From assembly GCF_009766065.1 (NCBI RefSeq), contig NZ_LMUE01000005.1, positions 310,001 to 374,000 on the forward strand: DNA of 64,000 nt. Reading direction: 5' to 3'. Source of the stretch: Dyella sp. S184 (GTDB lineage Bacteria > Pseudomonadota > Gammaproteobacteria > Xanthomonadales > Rhodanobacteraceae). Positions 1 to 9,800 of this stretch are shown one piece after another. The position numbers were made by a program, and so were the translations under genes. The notes beneath the pieces are model-generated. The model was not told the origin of the DNA, searched no databases, and worked only from the letters and a program-made list of their open reading frames with translations. The first letter of the stretch is position 1. Every line of letters starts with the position of its first letter.

Positions 1-197
1 GCGGGGTCTACCTGGCGGGCGGCATCCTGCCGCAGATCCAGCCGTTCCTGCTGACCAGCACGTTTGCTGCGCGCTATTTCAACAAGGGCGTGATGCGCCC
101 CTATCTGCAACAGGTTCCGGTACGACTGATCGAGCACGGCCAGCTTGGTGTCATTGGCGCCGCAGGCTGGTTTCTGGATAAGCGGGAGGGAGAGTGA
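1..197 (+). CDS. Glucokinase-family sugar kinase (ROK/Glk), C-terminal part only
   Basis: The window opens inside this gene; frame 3 reads about 64 residues to a TGA at 195-197. The visible tail has the GVYLAGGILPQI motif and the LGVIGAAGW ending typical of bacterial glucokinase (Glk family), which phosphorylates glucose or a related hexose with ATP in the cytoplasm. It lies 107 bases upstream of a TonB receptor, a hexosaminidase and a NagX-type protein. In Xanthomonas, Glk-like kinases in such loci act on N-acetylglucosamine, so a GlcNAc kinase is as likely as a glucokinase. That assignment is inference from context; the catalytic N-terminal part lies outside the window. Confidence 0.8.
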   Translation, partial: GVYLAGGILPQIQPFLLTSTFAARYFNKGVMRPYLQQVPVRLIEHGQLGVIGAAGWFLDKREGE

Positions 198-304
198 GAT
201 GACCCTGATCCAGTGACACGGCGCCAAGCCAACCACCACCACAACAGTCCATGACCGCGCCATGCCGGTCCTGATTTCGAGCCAGCCTCTGAGGGGAGGA
301 CATC

Positions 305-3112
305 ATGAATTACCGCAAGACATTGCTAGCCGCCAGCATCATCAGCAGTCTGTGTCTGTCCAGTGTGCTTTATGCACAGGACAGCACCCAGACCAGTAGC
401 GCTACGACTACGACGACCACGTCGAATACCAAGCCCGACAAGACCAACGTGAAAGAGTTGCCCACCGTTGTTGTCGTCGGTATTCGTGCCAGCCTGCAGG
501 CATCGCTGGACACCAAGCGCAATGCCGACGCCATCGTCGATGCGATCACCGCCACGGACATCGGCAAGTTCCCGACCACCAACGTGGCCGAAGCGCTGGC
601 GCAGGTCCCTGGTGTGACGCTTGACCGCGCCATTCCGGGAACTCAACGCGTCAGCATCGACGGCATGGATCCGAGCCTCAACCTGAGCTTGCTCGACGGT
701 CATCCGGTGGCACAGGCGATCTGGCTGTTCGGCGACAGCCCGAACCGTGGTTTCAACTATTCACTGCTGCCGTCGGAAATTCTCGGTGGGCTGGAGATCT
801 ACAAGAGCCCAGAAGCGCGCTTGCCCGAAGGCAGCATGGGCGGCACGGTGCTCATGCATACCCTCCAGCCGCTCGATGTGGCTCCCAACACGCTGACCGG
901 CTCAGTTGGCGCGAACTACAACGACATGGTAGGCAATTCGCGCCCGAATGCGTCAGTGTTCTATAGCTGGCACAACGACGACAAGACCTTCGGCGTCGAC
1001 GTCTCCGCCCAGCATTACGAGCTGTTCACCTCGCGCGAGGGTATGGAGAACTACGGTTACACGCCCATCGGCGGTCCGGGTTGCACAAACGGTTGCTTGG
1101 ACCAGGCCGCGCTGACCGCGGGCAATAATGTGATTCAGAATGAACTCAACGCCGGTACCATCAAGTCGACTGATCAGATCCCGAACCAGCTCAGTGCCGC
1201 GAACTTCCAGCAGACCGAAAAGCGCAACAGTGTCCTGATCAACCTCCAGTACAAGCCGAACGAGCATTTCGAGAGCACGCTCAGCCTGATGTACATGAAG
1301 GATGGCCTGGATAACGTCAACCAGTCGATGTATCCATGGGCCACGAATCGGCCGGGCGGTATCACGTCACTCACTGAAGGTCCGAACGGCATCATCGTTG
1401 CCGGCACCCAGGTGGGTACGCCGTGCTACAACACCACCACCTGCAACAGCACGTCGAGCACCTTCAGCGATAACTACGCGCGTCAATCGATGGTCAGCAC
1501 CAAGGGTGCCGACTGGAAGGGCAAGTACAGCGGCGATAGCTGGCAGCTTGCTGCCGATGTGGGCATCAGCACGTCGAGCAACCCGATGACTTCCTTCATC
1601 AAGGAGATCTATTACGGCGGCCCGTTCAACTGGAATATCAATCAGGGTGTGCAGTTCACCGATCCAAGTACGGCCAACAACCCGAGTTACTGGGCCGACA
1701 ACGGTTGGGGTGGCAACGAAGAGACCATCCTGTACAAAGCCAAGGACTCCTACGCGCAGCTCGACTTCAGCAAGGATTTCGACGGCTTCTTCAACCAGCT
1801 GCTGGCCGGCGTGCGTTATGCGAGCCACTGGGAAAGCCAGGTAGAGAACGCCTACACGGGTCCGCAGCAGTTGACCCTGGATCAGATCGGTTACGGCGGC
1901 CTGTCTGACCTGTCGGGTATGAGCAGCCTGGGACTGTCCCAGAGCTTTATCTCGCACGTGCAGACGCTGGGCCTCAATGCGATCAAGAATGCGGTTCTCA
2001 GCACGCCCGGCTTCGGCGTTGCGAAAGATGCCAATGTCTATTACGGCAACACCTGGAACGTGCAGCAGCAGAACAGCGCTTTCTATCTGCAGGCGAATTT
2101 CGGTAACGACGTCGTGCATGGCAACATCGGTGCACGTTATGTGCACACCGAGAACGACTCGTCCGGTTTCAACGTTCCCAACGCCTGCTCATCCGCAGAT
2201 ACGTTTGACTGCGCTTTCCCAGCCGGTTTCGGCTACATCACCCAAACCAACACGCACAACAACTGGCTGCCAGCAGCCAATATCGCCTGGAACGTTGCGC
2301 CGGACTTCGTCCTGCGCGGCGCGGCATCCGAGACCGTGGCCTATGCGCCGTATAACGAGATGGCTCCGTACTTCGAGTCGAACGATACGGTGCTGACGGC
2401 CGTCGGTGGCAACCCGAACCTGAGCCCTTATCGCTCGATAAACTTCGACGGATCGGCTGAGTGGTATTTCAACAACCAGTCCGTCATCGCATTGTCGGGT
2501 TTCTACAAGAACATTCTCAACTACATTGTGAATGCGGCAACCTTCCAGGAGCGCATCAATGGTTCCTGGACGCTGCCGGGGTATCTGCAGGCCGAAGGCG
2601 ACGCACAGATTGCCGCTGGTCTTTGCACCACGGCAGGTATCTGCCAGTACAGCGTGACGGCACCGGTCGATGGCGGCCATGCCAAAGTCAAGGGCGCCAC
2701 GGTCAGTTATCAACAGGCGTTCGGCGACAGCGGCTTCGGCCTGCGTGCGAACTACACCTACTCGGACGCCTCGACCAGTAGCGGCGGTGCACTGCCGTAC
2801 AACTCCAAGAACGCGTACAACATCGCCCCGTACTTCGAAAGTGGCCCGTATACCGCGAGCATCGCGTACAACTGGCGTAGCAGCTACCTCGCGGGCGGTT
2901 ACGTCGCCGGTGCGGCGCCGACCAACGTGGCCAGCTTCAAGGAGCTCGATGCTTCGGCCGGGTATCAGATCAACAAGAACTTCTCGCTGTCGCTCGATAT
3001 GCTGAATCTGCTCAACTCCAAGTACTACTCGTACCTGGGTAGCAAGAATCAGCTGTCCGAAGAGTATGTGACCGGTCGCCAGTTCATGCTCGAGGCGCAT
3101 TTCAAGTTCTAA
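305..3112 (+). CDS. TonB-dependent outer-membrane receptor of the GlcNAc/chitin locus
   Basis: This 935-residue protein has an N-terminal signal peptide ending near residue 24 (VLYAQD), a short polar linker, a plug domain from about residue 50 (VVVVGIRASLQ, FPTTNVAEALAQVPGV) and a long beta-barrel ending in F. Such receptors import oligosaccharides or other scarce ligands across the outer membrane using TonB-ExbBD energy. A GAGGGGAGGA Shine-Dalgarno stretch lies just before the ATG. The neighbours (sugar kinase tail upstream, GH20 hexosaminidase and NagX-like protein downstream) point to chito-oligosaccharides or GlcNAc-containing glycans as ligand, as in Xanthomonas carbohydrate-utilisation loci. 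The ligand is inferred; the receptor family is certain. Confidence 0.92.
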   Translation: MNYRKTLLAASIISSLCLSSVLYAQDSTQTSSATTTTTTSNTKPDKTNVKELPTVVVVGIRASLQASLDTKRNADAIVDAITATDIGKFPTTNVAEALAQVPGVTLDRAIPGTQRVSIDGMDPSLNLSLLDGHPVAQAIWLFGDSPNRGFNYSLLPSEILGGLEIYKSPEARLPEGSMGGTVLMHTLQPLDVAPNTLTGSVGANYNDMVGNSRPNASVFYSWHNDDKTFGVDVSAQHYELFTSREGMENYGYTPIGGPGCTNGCLDQAALTAGNNVIQNELNAGTIKSTDQIPNQLSAANFQQTEKRNSVLINLQYKPNEHFESTLSLMYMKDGLDNVNQSMYPWATNRPGGITSLTEGPNGIIVAGTQVGTPCYNTTTCNSTSSTFSDNYARQSMVSTKGADWKGKYSGDSWQLAADVGISTSSNPMTSFIKEIYYGGPFNWNINQGVQFTDPSTANNPSYWADNGWGGNEETILYKAKDSYAQLDFSKDFDGFFNQLLAGVRYASHWESQVENAYTGPQQLTLDQIGYGGLSDLSGMSSLGLSQSFISHVQTLGLNAIKNAVLSTPGFGVAKDANVYYGNTWNVQQQNSAFYLQANFGNDVVHGNIGARYVHTENDSSGFNVPNACSSADTFDCAFPAGFGYITQTNTHNNWLPAANIAWNVAPDFVLRGAASETVAYAPYNEMAPYFESNDTVLTAVGGNPNLSPYRSINFDGSAEWYFNNQSVIALSGFYKNILNYIVNAATFQERINGSWTLPGYLQAEGDAQIAAGLCTTAGICQYSVTAPVDGGHAKVKGATVSYQQAFGDSGFGLRANYTYSDASTSSGGALPYNSKNAYNIAPYFESGPYTASIAYNWRSSYLAGGYVAGAAPTNVASFKELDASAGYQINKNFSLSLDMLNLLNSKYYSYLGSKNQLSEEYVTGRQFMLEAHFKF

Positions 3113-3145
3113 GTTTTCGTATTCCCGTATCACTTTCCCCAAATT

Positions 3146-3176
3146 GGATCTGGCGGCTTGCCAGGTCCTTTTTTTT
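3146..3176 (+). terminator. Intrinsic terminator after the TonB receptor
   Basis: Stem GGATCTGGC / GCCAGGTCC with one G-T wobble and a five-base loop, followed by a run of eight T. It lies 33 bases after the receptor stop codon and separates it from the hexosaminidase, which therefore probably has its own promoter or depends on read-through. Confidence 0.85.
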
Positions 3177-3253
3177 ACCGGCAACATGATCCCCGGGAGT
3201 CGGTGCAGGATCGTGCCGCCTCCCACCTTTTGTCACGCATCACGGGAGATGCC

Positions 3254-5560
3254 ATGCGCATCGCTAGCCTGTTCCTGTTCCTGTTCCTTTGCGGCGCAGC
3301 CATGCGAGTGGACGCGGATGCCACGGCGCCTCCCCTGATTCCGCTGCCGGCCGAACTGAGTTATGGCAGCGGCCACTTGCGGATGGATGCCAGCACGTCG
3401 ATCGTGCTGCAGCCGAATGATGCGGCGAACCGCGCAACCGCAGGTTACCTGTCGTCGCTGTTGCGGCGCACGCGTGGTCTGTCACCCAGGATTCTGGCTT
3501 CGGCGCCGGAGGTTGTAGCCATCACGCTGGTGCGTGATCCCCATGCGACGGTCGTCAACGCCGAAGGCTATGCGCTGGATGTCGATGCCCATGGCGTGCG
3601 CATCGTTTCACGCGATGACGCCGGGTTGTTCCATGGGGTGATCACCTTGTGGCAATTGATGACACCGGATGCGCTACATGGCGCGGTGCAGGTGCCCGTA
3701 CTGCATATCCGCGATCAGCCGCGCTTTGTTTGGCGCGGCCTGATGCTGGATTCGGCGCGACACTTCCAGTCGGTCGCCGAAATCGAGCGACTGCTCGACC
3801 AGATGGCCCAGCACAAGCTCAACGTCTTCCACTGGCATCTCACCGACGACCAGGGCTGGCGCATCCAGATCAAGCGCTACCCGGAGCTTACCCGCATGGG
3901 TGCGTGGCGCACGCCACCAGATGCAGGGCATGACGGTGAGCCGGAACGTTATGGGGGTTTCTACACGCAGGAGCAGATCCGCCAGATTGTTGCCTATGCC
4001 GCCGCACGCCATATCACGGTAGTACCCGAGATCGATATGCCCGGTCATGCGCAGGCCGCGGTGGCGTCTTACCCGCAATTTGGCGTGACCGGCAAGCGTC
4101 CCTCGGTCTCGGTCGACTGGGGTGTCAATCCCTACCTGTACAACGTGGACGACGGTAGCTTCGATTTCATGGACCACGTCCTCGATGAGGTGATGGCGCT
4201 GTTCCCGTCGAAATACATCCATGTCGGCGGCGACGAAGCGGTCAAGGATCAGTGGCAGGCGTCGCCCGAAGTACAGGCGAAGATGCATGCGCTGGGTCTG
4301 AAGGATGAGGACGCGCTGCAAGGCTGGTTCATCAACCGCATCGGACTGTACCTCGCCGCGCACGGCCGCCAGTTGGTGGGCTGGGACGAGATCCTCGACG
4401 GCGGCGTGTCGGTCGATGCCACGGTGATGTCGTGGCGCGGGAGCAAGGGTGCGATCAAGGCCGCGCAACAGGGGCATGACGTGGTGCTGTCGCCCGCACC
4501 CGACCTGTATTTCGACCAGCTGCAGAGTGATCGCGTCGACGAGACGGCCGGGCGCATTCCCGCGCAGAGCCTGGCCCACGTATACGCGTTCGAGCCGGTA
4601 CCGAAGGAGCTCGATGCAGCACAGGCGGCCCACGTGCTGGGCGCGCAGGCGAACATGTGGACCGAGCACATGCCGACGATGAAGCACGTCGAGCATGCGG
4701 TATTCCCGCGGCTGGACGCGTTGAGCGAAGTGGACTGGTCGCCGGCCGCATCGCGCGACTGGAACGGTTTCCTTGGCCGGTTGCCGGCGCAGTTCGCGCG
4801 CTATCGCGCGCAGGGCATCGGCTATGCCGATAGCACGTTTGCGCCGGATATCAAGCTGGATCGCAACGCCGCGCTGGTCGGTGGCACAGCGCAAGTCACG
4901 CTGTCCAACCAGGCTGGCTACGGTGAAATGCATTACACGTTGGACGGCCGCGCGCCCGACCGGCACGCACCGCTGTACCAGGCGCCCTTCACCGTGAAGC
5001 TGCCGGTGACGGTGCGCGCAGCGACGTTTGCCCGCGACGGCAGCATGCTGGCTGCACCACGCCAGCGTGTGCTGGATCGGACCAGCCTGCTCAGCCTAAG
5101 CGGCAACGAGATGCCGAACTGCCCGGGCAGTGATTTCCGCCTGCGCGTGCAACCGATGCCCGATGCCACCTCGCTAGCGCCGGTGTACAGCATCAACGTG
5201 TTCAACGCTTGCCAGCTGTATCCGGCGACGCCGATGGATGGTGTCGCGAGAATCCACGTCGATGCCATACGGCTTGAGCGCAATTACGCGCTGGCACATG
5301 ACGCAAAGCTGGTAGTGTCGCGCCCGCACAACACGCCATTCGGCGAGCTGGTGGTGCACCAGGATCAGTGCACCGGGCTGGTGCTGGCCACGCTGCCGCT
5401 GCCTGATCCGGAGCACAGCGTGCGCCGCTTCACGCTCGACGCAGCGCTGCCGGCGCAGCAGGGCGGCCATCCGCTGTGCTTGATCTATACCGCACCGATC
5501 GATGGCCCGCTGTATGCGCTGGATCGGGTTGCATTGATTCCGGGCACAACGAAGCCGTGA
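3254..5560 (+). CDS. Beta-N-acetylhexosaminidase, glycoside hydrolase family 20
   Basis: This 768-residue exported enzyme removes terminal beta-GlcNAc/GalNAc from chito-oligosaccharides or N-glycans. The start at 3254 is chosen because it has a GGGAG site and opens a clean signal peptide (RIASLFLFLFLCGAA); an open frame continues upstream but has no signal sequence. Residues about 30-150 are the GH20b-like N-domain and about 150-510 the catalytic barrel. The latter has FHWHLTDDQGWR and the catalytic Asp-Glu pair at D327-E328 (HVGGDEAV), the substrate-assisted mechanism of the family. The region from about 560 on includes a CHB_HEX-type C-terminal sandwich (HYTLDGRAP). The stop overlaps the GTG of the next gene by four bases, so both are one transcription unit. 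Confidence 0.93.
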   Translation: MRIASLFLFLFLCGAAMRVDADATAPPLIPLPAELSYGSGHLRMDASTSIVLQPNDAANRATAGYLSSLLRRTRGLSPRILASAPEVVAITLVRDPHATVVNAEGYALDVDAHGVRIVSRDDAGLFHGVITLWQLMTPDALHGAVQVPVLHIRDQPRFVWRGLMLDSARHFQSVAEIERLLDQMAQHKLNVFHWHLTDDQGWRIQIKRYPELTRMGAWRTPPDAGHDGEPERYGGFYTQEQIRQIVAYAAARHITVVPEIDMPGHAQAAVASYPQFGVTGKRPSVSVDWGVNPYLYNVDDGSFDFMDHVLDEVMALFPSKYIHVGGDEAVKDQWQASPEVQAKMHALGLKDEDALQGWFINRIGLYLAAHGRQLVGWDEILDGGVSVDATVMSWRGSKGAIKAAQQGHDVVLSPAPDLYFDQLQSDRVDETAGRIPAQSLAHVYAFEPVPKELDAAQAAHVLGAQANMWTEHMPTMKHVEHAVFPRLDALSEVDWSPAASRDWNGFLGRLPAQFARYRAQGIGYADSTFAPDIKLDRNAALVGGTAQVTLSNQAGYGEMHYTLDGRAPDRHAPLYQAPFTVKLPVTVRAATFARDGSMLAAPRQRVLDRTSLLSLSGNEMPNCPGSDFRLRVQPMPDATSLAPVYSINVFNACQLYPATPMDGVARIHVDAIRLERNYALAHDAKLVVSRPHNTPFGELVVHQDQCTGLVLATLPLPDPEHSVRRFTLDAALPAQQGGHPLCLIYTAPIDGPLYALDRVALIPGTTKP

Positions 5561-6630
5561 ACGCATCGCCGCGCCGGCTCGCTTCGCTCGATGCGCTGCG
5601 TGGCTGCACCGTGGCGGCGATGCTGCTGGTCAACGATCCGGGTGATTGGGGTCACGTCTACGCGCCACTCGATCACTCGGCATGGAACGGCTGTACGCCC
5701 ACCGATCTGGTGTTCCCGTTCTTCCTGTTCGTGGTCGGTGTGTCGGTGGCGCTGGCAATCCTGCCGCGGCTGGAGCAGGGTACTGCGCCGGGAGTATTGG
5801 CCCGTACGGCGCTGTGGCGTGCATTGCGCATTCTCGCGCTGGGCGTGGCGATCAACGTGCTGGCGGCATTGCTGATGCCGGGCGTGCATCTGCGTTTTCC
5901 CGGTGTGCTGCAACGGATCGGCATGTGCTTCGCCGGGGTGGCGCTGTTCGCGATCTACACGAAACCGCGCACACAGTGGCTCACGATCGCGGTGTTGCTG
6001 CTTGGCTACTGGGGTCTGCTGCTGGCTGGTGGCTCGCTGGAGCCTTGGGCGAATATCGTCAGCCGCACCGATAGCGCGGTGCTCGGTCACTTCGTCTATC
6101 TGATCGATCCGGCCACCGGCCGTGGCCACGATCCGGAAGGCTTGCTCAGTACGCTGCCATCACTCGCCAGCACCCTGCTGGGATTACGCGCGGGCTGCTG
6201 GTTGCGCCAGGGGAAACTCAAGACCTTGCTGATCGCTGGCGTGCTGTCCGTGTTGCTCGGTGCGCTATGGTCGCTGTGGCTGCCGCTCAACAAGAACCTG
6301 TGGACGCCTTCGTTCGTGCTGTGGTGCGCGGGCTGGGTCACGCTGGCACTGCTGGCGTTCCACCTATTGATCGATCGGCGTGGCTGGCCGGCGTGGGGGC
6401 GCCGCTTCGGGGTCAACGCGATCGCCGCGTACGCGGGCTCCGAAATGATGCAAGTCCTGCTGCCCGCGCTGGGCTGGCAGAAGTCGATCTATAAACATGT
6501 GTTCGCCGGCTGGATGACGTCCCCGTTCGGCCCATACGTTCCCTCGCTGGCGTTTGCGCTGGTGTTCGTGCTGCTGTGGTGGCTGATCGTCTACGCGATG
6601 GATCGGCGTCACATCTATCTCAAGCTTTGA
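5557..6630 (+). CDS. nagX: NagX-type polytopic membrane protein (DUF5009 / HGSNAT-like acyltransferase family)
   Basis: This 357-residue inner-membrane protein has about ten hydrophobic segments. It opens with RRLASLDALRGCTVAAMLLVNDPG, followed by TPTDLVFPFFLFVVGVS, the hallmark of the COG4299 family that includes human heparan-alpha-glucosaminide N-acetyltransferase and bacterial NagX. NagX proteins sit in GlcNAc-utilisation loci, where a role in uptake or transacetylation of GlcNAc has been proposed but is not settled. The GTG start at 5557 overlaps the hexosaminidase stop (GTGA), implying translational coupling, so the two probably act on the same substrate: hydrolysis in the periplasm, then handling of the released GlcNAc at the inner membrane. 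Confidence 0.85.
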   Translation: MNASPRRLASLDALRGCTVAAMLLVNDPGDWGHVYAPLDHSAWNGCTPTDLVFPFFLFVVGVSVALAILPRLEQGTAPGVLARTALWRALRILALGVAINVLAALLMPGVHLRFPGVLQRIGMCFAGVALFAIYTKPRTQWLTIAVLLLGYWGLLLAGGSLEPWANIVSRTDSAVLGHFVYLIDPATGRGHDPEGLLSTLPSLASTLLGLRAGCWLRQGKLKTLLIAGVLSVLLGALWSLWLPLNKNLWTPSFVLWCAGWVTLALLAFHLLIDRRGWPAWGRRFGVNAIAAYAGSEMMQVLLPALGWQKSIYKHVFAGWMTSPFGPYVPSLAFALVFVLLWWLIVYAMDRRHIYLKL

Positions 6631-6642
6631 AGTCAGCGCTCG

Positions 6643-6801
6643 CTATCGCCGGCCGCGCAGTGCCTTGATGAATAGTCCCATCAACAGTAAGCCGAGCAGG
6701 AAGCCGATGCCGGCGCCCCACAGGGCACCGGTCTGGCCGGCGATCAAATAGCCCACGCCGAAGCCCAAGGGAAACAGCAGCAGCAAAGGCAGGCAGCCCA
6801 T
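6643..6801 (-). CDS. Small two-segment membrane protein, function unknown
   Basis: A short frame of 52 residues starts at the ATG whose complement is at 6799-6801, with a GGAGCG site eight bases upstream. The peptide has two hydrophobic segments, a leucine-rich one (residues 2-20) and a glycine-rich one (about 27-45), and ends in basic residues (KALRGRR), so the C-terminus is probably cytoplasmic. It begins 17 bases after the lhr stop on the same strand and may be co-transcribed with lhr. No family is recognised; the glycine-zipper-like second helix is the only distinctive trait. Confidence 0.5.
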   Translation of the reverse strand: MGCLPLLLLFPLGFGVGYLIAGQTGALWGAGIGFLLGLLLMGLFIKALRGRR

Positions 6802-6818
6802 CGGATCGCTCCTTCGTT

Positions 6819-9800
6819 TCAGTGCGCTGCAGTCAGCGCATCGGGTAGCGACGGTGGATGCCGCAGCAGGGTGTGTTTCGCGGTCTTGGTTTCGGCGCCG
6901 GACAACTCGATTAGCGGCACGAGTTTGCCGCCGATCAGGGCGGCAATCGCCACGCCATCGCGGTACAGCAGGCGCGAACCGGTCAGCGCCGGCACCTTGT
7001 CGCCGACCAGTACGGTGCCGACCAGATTCAATGGATCGCAGCCGCTGAGGCAGACCAGCTCGCCGTCATCCGCGCGCTGGCGTACCGCGCGTAGCGGTGA
7101 GATCGCTTCGGGCAAGGCGAACTGCTCGCCGACCAGACCCTCGATGAAGCGGCCCCCGCGGATCTCGCCGCGGGCCTCGAGCCGTCGGTACACCCGCAGC
7201 AGTTCGCGCCACGATGGCAACCATGGTGCTTCGCGTTCCAGCAGTTTCCAGAACACCACACCGTAGCGGCGCAGCAGGGTGCGCGCGATGTGTTCGATCA
7301 CCTCCGGATCTAACTTGTCCCCGCCCTTGCCTGCAGGAGAAGGTGGTGGCGGGGCGCTCTTGGTCGTGCCACGCGTCAGTGACCAGCGTCCGGCATCCTC
7401 GATACCGTTGAGCAGATGCCGGCGCAGGCGCCGATGCCGACCGCCGTCGCGCTTCGCCGCCGGCAATAGCAGGGCGCGCAGGCCAGCAAAGCTGTCGGCA
7501 CTGACCCGTCCGGCGGCAACGAGCTCACCCAGCGCGTCCTCCAGTTCGGTACGCAGCAGATGCGTTGCGCCGAGCAGCTCGTCGAAGAACACCGCGCCTT
7601 GCTGGCGCAGCGCATCGACGACGGCCTGGGCGCGTGACGACAGCAGGATGTCCTGGGTGTTCTCGATCGATGCGATGGACGTCCAGACGGGCATCTCGCG
7701 TCGCGACAGCAGCACGATTGGTGTGCTGCGCAACGGACCGCCGCCACCACCACTACCGGTACGCAGCCGGCCCCAGCTGATCCGACCGGCACGACAGAGT
7801 TCGTCCAGCCAGCTGATCGAATAATCGTTGATGCGCGCCGGCAGGATTTCCGTCTCCCAGGCGCCGGCCGCCGCCTCGAAACCTTCCAGCTGCGCCAGCG
7901 TAGCGCTCAGCGCATCTGGCCCGCTCAATCGGGTTGCCGCCGACACGTGCTGCCAGTCGAACAGAAAGCGCATCAGTTCGCGTCGGCTGACTGGCTCGAT
8001 CTCGCGACGCAGGCGACCGAGGGTGTAGCGATGGATGCGTGCCAGCAGATGCCGCTCGCACCATTCCGTACCGGTCGCGTCGGCGGTGAAGCGACCCTGC
8101 ATCACATAGCCTTCGGACTGCAGACGGAGCAGGGCGTGTTCGACCTCACCCGCTTCGACCGTCAGCGAATGGGCCAGTGCCGCCATGGTGACCGGGCCGA
8201 GTCCGCCGAGGCGATGGCGTACCAGTTCCAGCAGTGCATCTTCACGGGTCCATACTTGTGCGGTGTATTCGGCGGGGGCGCTGATCGCCGGTTGCATCGA
8301 CGCGGACGGATGCAGGATCTGCCACAGCGGCAGCTTCTCCGCGGATGTCCATATCTGTCTTTCGATGGTGAGCAAGGTTGCGCGGCTGTTCCTGGCCAGT
8401 ACCTGCAGTCGCTCGCTCCAACCGTGATTGGCTGCCACTTCGTCGGCAGTGACGAAGCCCAGCAAGCCCAGTGCTTCGTGCATCTCGTCCGCGTCGCGCA
8501 CCTGTGGCCACGCCTCGTCGCGCACGGCGGCGATCGCCTCGGGATCGAGCCGGCCCAGGTCATCGGCGCTGTCGCTGTCATTCCAGCGGCGTGTCTGCAC
8601 CGCCTGGGTGCGGCGTTCTTCCAGCGGCGCGTCGTCGAGGAAGGCATACGGTGCGGCATTCAGTACTTCGGCGGCGAGCGGACTCGGCGCAGTGAGGTCG
8701 CGTGCGACCACGCTGATCTCGCCGCTCTCAAGCCCGCGCAGGATCTGCAGCAAGCCATCCACGTCCATCGCCTCGCGCAGGCAGTCGTGCATGGTCTGGT
8801 TGACCAACGGATGGTCCGGCACCTCGCGCTCGCCCACGATGTTTTCCAGGCAGGCGACCTGATCGGGAAATACGGCGGCGAGCAGGTCCTCGCTCTTCAT
8901 TCGCTGCAACGGCGGCGGTGTCTTCTTGCCGCCGGTGAAGCGCGGCAGTGCCAATGCGGTTACGGCGTTCCAGCGCCAGCGCGCGGGGAACAGCGGGGCA
9001 TCGAGCAGGGCCTGGATCAGCACGTGTTCGGCAGTGTTCGAATGCAGGTAATGCGCGACTTCCTCCAGCGGGAAGCTGTGGCTGGTCGACAGCGACAGCA
9101 CGATCGCATCTTCGGTTGCCGCCGCCTGCAATTCGAAGTTGAACTGGCGGCAGAAGCGCTTGCGCAGTGCCAGGCCCCACGCGCGATTGATACGGCTGCC
9201 CCACGGCGTGTGGATCACCAGCTGGGTACCGCCGGATTCGTCGAAGAAACGTTCCAGCACCAGCGTGTGCTGGGTCGGCAACACGCCGAGTGCAGCCTTC
9301 GCGCGGGCCAGATAATCGACCAGTTGCTGCGCAGCCGCTTCGCTCAAACCGAGTTGATCGGAGAGCCATGTCATCGCAGCTGGCACGCCGCCGTCATCCA
9401 AATGCGCGGAGATTTCATCACGCAGCCGCGATACGCCGAACGACAACTCCTTGCTGCGTCCGGGTGCTTCGCCCAGCCAGAACGGAATGCTCGGTGGCGC
9501 GCCATGCGCATCTTCCACCCGCAACCGGTCGCGCTCGACGCGCTGGATGCGATAGCTGGTGTTGCCGAGCTGGAAGATGTCGCCGGCCATGCTCTCGACC
9601 GCGAAGTCCTCGTTCACCGTGCCGACGATGATCGCCTGCGGCTCCAGCACCACCTTATAGTCGGCGGTATCGGGAATGGTGCCGCCCGAAGTCAGCGCAG
9701 TCAGCCGTGCGCCGCGGCGCGCCCGCAACTGCCGATGTACGGCGTCGCGATGGATGTACGCCGCGCGTGCGCCGCGGCGGGTGGTGAAGCCCTCGGCCAG

